Below are positions 58,075 through 64,000 of a DNA stretch of 64,000 nucleotides, one piece after another. Within the stretch, counting starts at the first letter, position 1. Every line of letters starts with the position of its first letter. The position numbers and the translations under genes were made by a program. Source of the stretch: Phaeoceros laevis. Taxonomy: Eukaryota > Anthocerotophyta > Anthocerotopsida > Notothyladales. Under the pieces are notes generated by a model. It was not told where the DNA came from, did not search any database, and saw only the letters and a program-made list of their open reading frames with translations. The stretch lies in the NCBI GenBank assembly GCA_049999765.1, contig JBNGIQ010009460.1, positions 195,214-259,213 of the forward strand. Reading direction: 5' to 3'.

Positions 58075-58479
58075 TCAATTTGCGACTACGGCCCTAGCTC
58101 CAGAACTGCCACTCGGTTGGCTCCAGTCGGCGAACAAGAGCTGGTTGGAGGAGGGATAGCTCGGAATCCGCAGGGTGAAGATGATTGTGAAGCTGGTGTC
58201 GTACAAACGCACCGCCGGCAAGTTGAGGTAGCCCGGCTGCCGGATCCGCACGTAGCGTATGCGGCAGCACTCGCTGTCGATGTCCTTGTCCTGGGCCAGA
58301 GCGACATTGGAACCCACTATGACGGCTGCAGCCCGATGCGCCGGGGAGACGTCGGCCAAGGTGTTGTCGAACGACCAATGCCCCAGCTCGCCGGCCGGGC
58401 TGAAGTTGCAGCAGGCCAGCAACGGCATCGCCAGCAATGCCACCCACAGCAACATCGCCTTGCAATTGCCGCCCTCCAT
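58075..58479 (-). CDS. Secreted LamG/ConA-like domain protein, short
   Basis: ATG 58479, 134 residues. A signal peptide (AMLLWVALLAMPLLACCNFS) is followed by ELGHWSFDNTLADVSPAHRA, the opening of a LamG/pentraxin-like jelly roll (GHWSFDxxxxxD.SG), then YVRIRQPGYLNLPAVRL, SFTIIFTLRIPSYPSSNQLL, FADWSQPSGSSG. It stops after the first half of a usual LamG domain (about 200 residues), so it is truncated or an unrecognised downstream exon completes it. A cell-wall or extracellular sugar-binding role is the family expectation only. GC-rich; antisense frames are shadows. Confidence 0.6.
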   Translation of the reverse strand: MEGGNCKAMLLWVALLAMPLLACCNFSPAGELGHWSFDNTLADVSPAHRAAAVIVGSNVALAQDKDIDSECCRIRYVRIRQPGYLNLPAVRLYDTSFTIIFTLRIPSYPSSNQLLFADWSQPSGSSGARAVVAN

Positions 58480-59370
58480 TGAATCCCGACTTGTTCGCCG
58501 GCCGCTGAGCTTCAAAATCGAATGCACTTGGATCAGTTGATCAATGATGGTCTGTGAGTGTGGAGGCCTGCATTTTATACTACAGTCTGCCCCCACAACA
58601 ACTCCCAAGGTTGCTGTGTGTCCGAAGAATATCATCTAAGGATCATCAGATAACGGACAGCCATGCCATTCCATGGCATGGCTCCTGGTCCCCTCTCTTG
58701 CAGTTACTTCCTGTCGGTTTGATTTTAGCCGCGCAAGAGTTGTCCACACGGTCTGATTTTCGCCGCTCGAGAACCTTTTCGTCCGTGCCTACACAGCCTA
58801 CAGGACCTTGCGGACGAACGGAGGCCTTGAATAAACCAGGAATGTAAACACTGCTTCCCGCAACGTGTTCGGCGAAAAGTGGAGTGAGGGCAATATGGGA
58901 TCTCGAATTACTTCCTTCCCAATCGCCCCGGTTCCCGGTCCCGGTCAGGAGGGAAGACGTGCCATGCCATGCTATGCTCCGGCATGGCATCACAATCAAT
59001 CGTAATCGTAACCCACACTGCCTCGACATAACGAGGCCGCCGGCTCGCCATTTCCCGGCAGCCGGTTCTGCCCCGATCCCGGTGGCATGCCCGGGAGGCA
59101 GGTTAATTTTTCGGCACGACAAATTAATTTCCCAGCAGAACAAGTTAATTATCCGGCAGGACAGGTTAACTTGCCGGCAAGACAGATTAACTTGCCGGCA
59201 AGACAGATTAACTTTCGGCCTACGTACAGGGAAGGAAGCCCGAGTCGGAAGGAAGTCGAGGGCACCATGGCCAAGGGTGGCTAGATAAAGTTCGAGGCAA
59301 AGAGACCTCTTAAGTCTGCCTCTTAAGTCTGACCCCTTTAGCGGCAAAAGAATGAAGTATTTCTAACAAA
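58480..59370. other. Intergenic with short repeats
   Basis: No family recognised. Several ccatgccat-type words around 58660-58990 and the 21-bp tandem repeat listed separately. Confidence 0.5.
59100..59219. repeat. 21-bp tandem repeat, ~5.5 copies
   Basis: Period 21 bp, consensus near ttaacttgccggcaagacag, with the last two copies identical and the outer ones diverged. Because 21 is divisible by 3, both strands give periodic heptapeptides (QINLPAR on plus; VNLSCRQ on minus). No gene supports either. Confidence 0.85.
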
Positions 59371-61084
59371 CTAACGCATGTTGTACACTATATTTACAAC
59401 ACAGCTATTGAGAGTGGATCTTCCAAAAGCAACAGGATTTTCTGCTACAGAGGCAGAGGTGTTCCCAACCATGTTCAGACAAGGAATGTCGTCAGCATCT
59501 GGACAATTGACCTTCTTAGCCTTGCTAGTAAAACTCCCCAAATTCTTCTGTAAGGCATCTTGGAAATTTAGCTCAGACTCAAGGCACATAACTTCAGAAG
59601 CAATATCTTGCTGAAGGGCAATACTTCTATCATACCTGACAAGAAGAAGTAACACAAATCTTAGGTCAGGAAGAAGTAACACAAACTGGAGAATCATTAG
59701 AAGTTGCTTCTACCTACCTCTTGTATGCCGACAAGGTCTTATGACCTGTTCTTTTCATCCCGACATCACTAGGTACGCCTTTCTCAACCTGCTTAGTAAT
59801 CATAGTGATGCGCCCTGACTTGTTTGTGAACCGTTCGTCAATCTTGCAAAGTTCAGCCATGCCACTCAAGGTTCTACTTAAAGAACGAACTCCGATCCTT
59901 TGACTGGAGAACCAATGGTTGGAAGCTGGATTTGGAATTGGTTGCATGAACAAAAATCTTTCAGACTCTGCAGTTTTGTCCTTTCAATTAGCTTGATGCT
60001 CAAACATCGCTGTAAAGGTTGACACAACATCGTTGTCCGGTGATATGCACGGCTCACGCATGTGCTCTGGCGCAAATTTGTTGTGCCTAGGCTTGTGGTT
60101 CTTGGTATTGCGTTCAGTATAGCTGTTAAAAAACATACAGATAAAGAACAAGTCAAACAAAAAAGCATAATAAAGAAAGACGGTTACTTATAGATCAATA
60201 AACAAGTCAAGACTTCAAGTATATTAAACAACGACTCAAGATTCCAGCATCACTTACATCACACATTTCTTCTTCAACACTTGATTCTCGCTGATCTGAA
60301 ACTGACATATTAAGATATCATGAAGCTCTTGACCCCCGCGAATCCCAAAAGCCGTCAAACAATGAAAACCTGTCCTCTTCAATAGGCCCATAGGGCTACA
60401 GATAGAGTGTTCTTGACGATTAAGAATCACCTGAACTTCAGAATCAATTAGATGATCACTTGTGTTTCTTTTTTGAACATCAACACCTGCTGCTACGCTT
60501 TTCTCCATAGCTTTGTTCAACGCTATCACATTGTCAGCAAAAAGAGGATCCAGATCAATGTGCAGCATATCTTCTCTTACACCTGTCCTTTTTTGCCTTT
60601 TACCTTGCTCGATTCTCATAATCCTCTGTATTGCTTTGAAAATTCCATCTAAGGTTGTCGGTGGGAAGTGCTCTCCATCCTTCTTTATGATCTGAAGCAA
60701 AAAACGAGGTAGCCACTGAGACATAACAACAAGTTCTACTTCCTCCAGCCTTTCTTTCATTGTCATGTTTTCTCCATTTGCTTCTGCCTCATATGAACGC
60801 CATGCGTCAAACATATTTCTAGCCCAGTTGTTGATCTTCTCAGTGTTCTTTGGGCCTGTGTTTCCATCCTCTATCAACTTCAACATCTCTGTGTCCAAGG
60901 GTACGATCCTTCCTGAAGTATTCTTCCTTTTTTTGGTAGGATTCACACAACTATCTGCCACATGAGAAGGAGCTACATTGCTATGTATTTCACTTAGAGG
61001 ACTTCTGCTGCAGTTCCCCTCATGAGAATGATCATTCTCCCCAGATAGAGGGCTTGTGGTTCCATGAACAATATTGTCATGCAT
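59371..61084 (-). mobile_element. Crypton-type tyrosine recombinase gene
   Basis: Three exons with consistent phases: 61084-60258, 60122-59718, 59635-59371 (TAG). The N-terminal SAM-like domain: INNWARNMFDAWRSYEAEAN, MSQWLPRFLLQIIKKDGEHF, PTTLDGIFKAIQRIMRI. The catalytic domain: LKRTGFHCLTAFGIRGGQEL (first Arg), later FTNKSGRITMITKQVEKGVP (RxT, second Arg region) and GMKRTGHKTLSAYKR (His and the nucleophilic Tyr). The pieces match Crypton recombinases and their domesticated relatives (KIAA1958/ZMYM type). All catalytic positions expected in the C-terminal block are present and no stop interrupts it, so it may be intact or domesticated. A C-terminal tail (RSIALQQDIASEV...) has no match. Element ends were not found. 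Confidence 0.75.
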
Positions 61085-61639
61085 TTCACCTACTAGACTT
61101 CTGCTGCAACTGCCCTAGCGGTAGCGGGCGGGAGTTGGCCCAGACCGGTAGCGGGCGGGAGTTGGCCAGCTACCCAACTCGTATCGCATGGGTTTCGTCA
61201 AGGATAGGTGTAACGCATAAGATCATGCTAGCATATCCGCCTCGATAATTTCTCCAACTCCAAGCATAGCTCTACACATGGATTATCTCCTCGGCCCTCT
61301 CCCACATGCATGCGCGCTCAAGGTTTTTGGCGAAAGGGCACTTTATATATCCAAGCAAGTTACAATTTCGTAAGGCTGATTGCTCCTTCTTGGATCCTTC
61401 ACCACTTTCTCAACAAAAGGGAATGGGTGCTGCACTCGACTCCAGCGTACTTTCTAGTTTTAACCCCTAATGGACCAGCGGCATCAAAGTGAGTCACGGA
61501 GACCACTTTTTGGCCATTTGCAACCACTTTTTGTGAGAAAGTACCCCTTTTTTTTGCATAACCTTTCAAGCGAATTTCTGTTTACATATGCTAGTGACTA
61601 GTATATGGCCCGTCAAATTCGACGGCAGTCACTTGTCCC
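61085..61639. other. Upstream of recombinase; short duplication
   Basis: ggtagcgggcgggagttggcc occurs twice (about 61121 and 61149) as a direct repeat. The rest shows no gene. Confidence 0.6.
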
Positions 61640-62133
61640 TCTACTCATCCCATCCATACCCATCTATACCCATCCATCCCATCCAGCCCATCCATCCCCA
61701 TCCATACCCATCTAGCCCATCCATCCCCATCCATACCCATCCATCCCCATGCATCCTCATCCATAACCATCCATTCCCATCCATACCCATCCATACCCAT
61801 CCATACCCATCCATCCCATCCATCCCCATCCATACCCATCCATCCCCATGCATCCTCATCCATACCCATCCATCCCCATCCATACACATCCATCCCCATC
61901 TATCCCATCCATCCCATCCATCCCATCCATCCCATCCATCCCATCCAGCCCATCCAGCCCATCCAGCCCATCCAGCCCATCCAGCCNNNNNNNNNNCAGC
62001 CCATCCAGCCCATCCAGCCCATCCAGCCCATCCAGCCCATCCAGCCCATCCACCCTCATCCATACCCATCCATACCCATCCATCCCCATCCATACCCATC
62101 CATACCCATCCATCCCATCCATCCCATCCATGA
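61640..62133. repeat. CATCC minisatellite
   Basis: About 490 bp of ccatcc/catacc/cagccc units in higher-order blocks: catcc-cat with interspersed ataccc from 61645 to 61905, then pure catccagcc (9-10 bp) units from 61945 to 62050, then mixed again. Ten N at 61987-61996 interrupt it, so its length is probably not reliable. ORFs on both strands through it are low-complexity artefacts. Confidence 0.95.
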
Positions 62134-63190
62134 GGGAGCGGGAGCGGAGTAGGTCGTATGGCTGGGATCTTCCATTGGGACGGGTAGGTCTTGAGTTCGA
62201 TTCCGGGGTTTGAATTGTTTTACCCCGCGCGCGCACGCTCACGCTCCCTCTCGCGCTGACCCGAGCGCGTCATGCTAGGTGAGAGCATGTCCCCCCAAAC
62301 CCCAGCCCCATGGACAATACATAGAGAGAGCATGTCACAAACACGCAAACACACAAACACTCTCTCTCATTAAAATTTTATAATATAAGATTCTACCATA
62401 AGACGAAAATTGCAAAAGTTTATGACAACTAGTGAGAACAAAAACCAAGGAAAAACGCCATTGACCAAAGCCTTATTCATGCTCAAATATGTGATTTGTT
62501 GATAGAGATGACCAGCATGGCAAGGAGAACTCTCTCTCAAAAATGTTACGCCTCAAATCTACGTATGAGAGATAACCGGGACAACGAGTGCGCAAAAACC
62601 AGTTGTGCCTGATCGAACCCAATGTGAAAACGGAGGAAGCAAGGCATCACAACAACCTCGGCATCACAACAACCTCCGATTGTGTCGTGTTATAGCTTGA
62701 TTGAAAGGTACGACAAGGAGATTATGATGTGTGAAAAAAATAAAATTAAAAAAATTATTTGTCTTAAAAAGGCAAGTTTGACCATTAAACCATTTTGTAA
62801 AAATCCATGAAAAACAACAAGGTCCATTAGGGGTTAAGAAATCCCCTAAGAAATTCCCTTCCATGACTCTAGATAGTTGTGCAATGTAGCCCAGTCTTAG
62901 ATTGCTGGACGGTATAGGAATAGCTGCAAGACAGTGTAGCTAGCTCTCGTTTGCTGGACAGTGAAGCTGTAATTCCTCAAGTATAATGGTGCCATTTTTC
63001 ACAAAAAAAATCCCCTTCCAGCCGTTCTGCCAAAACAACGGCCGGAGGGTGGTAGCGTGCTCTTGGAGGGTGGACGTGCGCTAAGGAGGCCGGCCGCACC
63101 AGCCTAGCGCGCCAGCCTAGTAACTAGCCTAGCGCGCGCCTGGCAAGCCAGGGCCGCGCGCCAGGGCAAGGTGTGCGCCCTAACAACCTG
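62134..63190. other. Intergenic, repeat-rich
   Basis: Contains ac-rich and gcgcgc tracts at 62225-62275 and 62335-62365, a direct repeat of gcatcacaacaacctc at 62643/62658, and near-duplicates of agctagc/ttgctggac around 62900-62960. No gene seen. Confidence 0.5.
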
Positions 63191-63226
63191 CCCCAACTTG
63201 GCGTTTCGCGAAACGCCGAGTCGGGG
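63191..63226. repeat. Perfect 18-bp palindrome in a 36-bp hairpin
   Basis: ggcgtttcgcgaaacgcc (63200-63217) is perfectly self-complementary; flanking ccccaactt and gagtcgggg extend the pairing with two mismatches. It is followed at 63230 by gcgttacaaaa, a word repeated at the right end of the window. Confidence 0.85.
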
Positions 63227-63527
63227 TCTGCGTTACAAAAAAGTTTTTTTTATGGTCATTATGTTGAGAGAACGAGAGAGTAGTAGTGGAGTGAATTAAT
63301 AATTGTGCTAGGCCGCGTGAGGTATATGGCCGTTGCCCAGAACGTCATGTCCTGTGGCAGCGGCCACTACCGATTGGTTTGAGGTTCGACCCTTAGGGGC
63401 AGACACGACCGTGTGCATTTGATCTAAGTGGAGTCATGCTCTTAGGCTAGTTAAGGAATAATTCTTTTTCCCGTTACCCACTTAGGCTAATGCATGCAAG
63501 TTCTCGAACATAACTGAAGTGAGCTGA

Positions 63528-63603
63528 GCTTCGGATTTTCGCCTTAGAAGTTGGCTTGGATCACAGCTTCGGATTTTCGCCTTAGAAGTTGGCTTGGATC
63601 ACG
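63528..63603 (+). repeat. 38-bp perfect tandem duplication
   Basis: The block beginning gcttcggattttcgcc at 63528 is repeated exactly at 63566. The exactness suggests a recent event. Confidence 0.9.
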
Positions 63604-63799
63604 ATGCTTGTCGTCAGTGCCGTGTACTGGAGAAGACGTTCCTCCTCCTGGTTGCTTTGTGGCTGCCTATCAAGTTCGCCTTCATGGAGCTTGAAAATTC
63701 TTTCGTTACAAGTCCATGGCCGTGCACATATACCTGGGTGGCGCTCGGGTCGGCAGCTTTCTGAAACCTCCCGCCGTCACTAGTAGAACGGAGCTTGTT

Positions 63800-64000
63800 T
63801 TGTAACGATTTCGAGTAACGCGCGCACGCGTTTTCGCTTGTATTTCGGGGGTTTGGCCCGGCGGGCCAAAAACCGCCCCCCGTTACATGTTACATGCCCG
63901 CGTTACTACGATCCACGTAAGAGCACTTTGTAACGCGCGCACCCACCGGAACGGGCACCGGGACGGCCCCGGTAGCCTGGGCGCGCGCGTTACAAAACCC
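63800..64000. repeat. GC-rich nested inverted repeats at window end
   Basis: tttggcccg/cgggccaaa hairpin at 63852-63870; gtaacgcgcgca at 63814 and 63930; inverted arms around 63928-63945 and 63978-63997 (tttgtaacgcgcgc / gcgcgcgttacaaa). The structure runs off the right edge. Confidence 0.8.

Noticed and set aside
61588-62242. Pro/His/Ser-rich and Gly/Trp/Met/Asp-rich ORFs
   Set aside because: Translations of the CATCC minisatellite across an N gap; low complexity on both strands.

Overview
This is a nuclear DNA window from a photosynthetic land plant. The evidence is plastid-targeted photosynthesis genes (psaH, the thylakoid calcium sensor CAS, an FTSHi4-type AAA protein), a mitochondrial F1 subunit and mitoribosomal protein bL28m, GT-AG introns mostly 70-150 bp long, and long PLS-class pentatricopeptide-repeat (PPR) proteins ending in a DYW-type deaminase domain. 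A FOR20-like basal-body gene beside an ordinary plant gene set points to a plant with motile sperm. Many highly similar PPR repeats and a non-canonical C-terminal tripeptide (GRH in place of DYW) fit a hornwort, lycophyte or fern better than a moss or flowering plant. This is inference; the species is not identified. Two runs of N (4199-4298 and 61987-61996) mark assembly gaps.

Layout. 1-2.8 kb: minus-strand PPR gene cut by the window edge. 2.8-5 kb: intergenic, with hairpins and a gap. 5-9 kb: two tandem copies of a small four-helix membrane protein gene, then an AP-1 sigma adaptin gene. 10.8-18 kb: F-box/kelch gene, FOR20-like gene, small secreted Cys-rich protein, broken FCP1-like phosphatase, MBL-fold hydrolase. 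19-22.6 kb: ATP synthase delta' head to head with bL28m, then psaH. 23.5-34 kb: decayed cytosolic Ile-tRNA synthetase, FTSHi4-like gene, TRF-like Myb gene. 34.6-41 kb: an intact 986-residue PPR-DYW gene (close paralogue of the left-edge gene), gene relics, and CAS. 41-45 kb: broken alpha-mannosidase whose last coding block lies on the opposite strand against a LINE fragment. 46-57 kb: dynein LC8, PIG-F, a CCDC137-like nucleolar protein, FAHD1, a DUF220 protein, and an LPEAT2-like acyltransferase. 58-61 kb: LamG-like fragment and a Crypton-type tyrosine recombinase gene. 61-64 kb: CATCC minisatellite, tandem repeats and GC-rich inverted repeats.

There is no operon logic here. The working genes are single-copy housekeeping genes, often in head-to-head pairs, among pseudogenes and mobile-element debris. 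Most exon joins were derived by eye from splice sites, reading phase and family conservation. The most notable structures are the two PPR genes with an exact 309-bp period, the inverted mannosidase/LINE junction, the sequence shared by the first exons of PIG-F and its divergent neighbour, and the recombinase gene.
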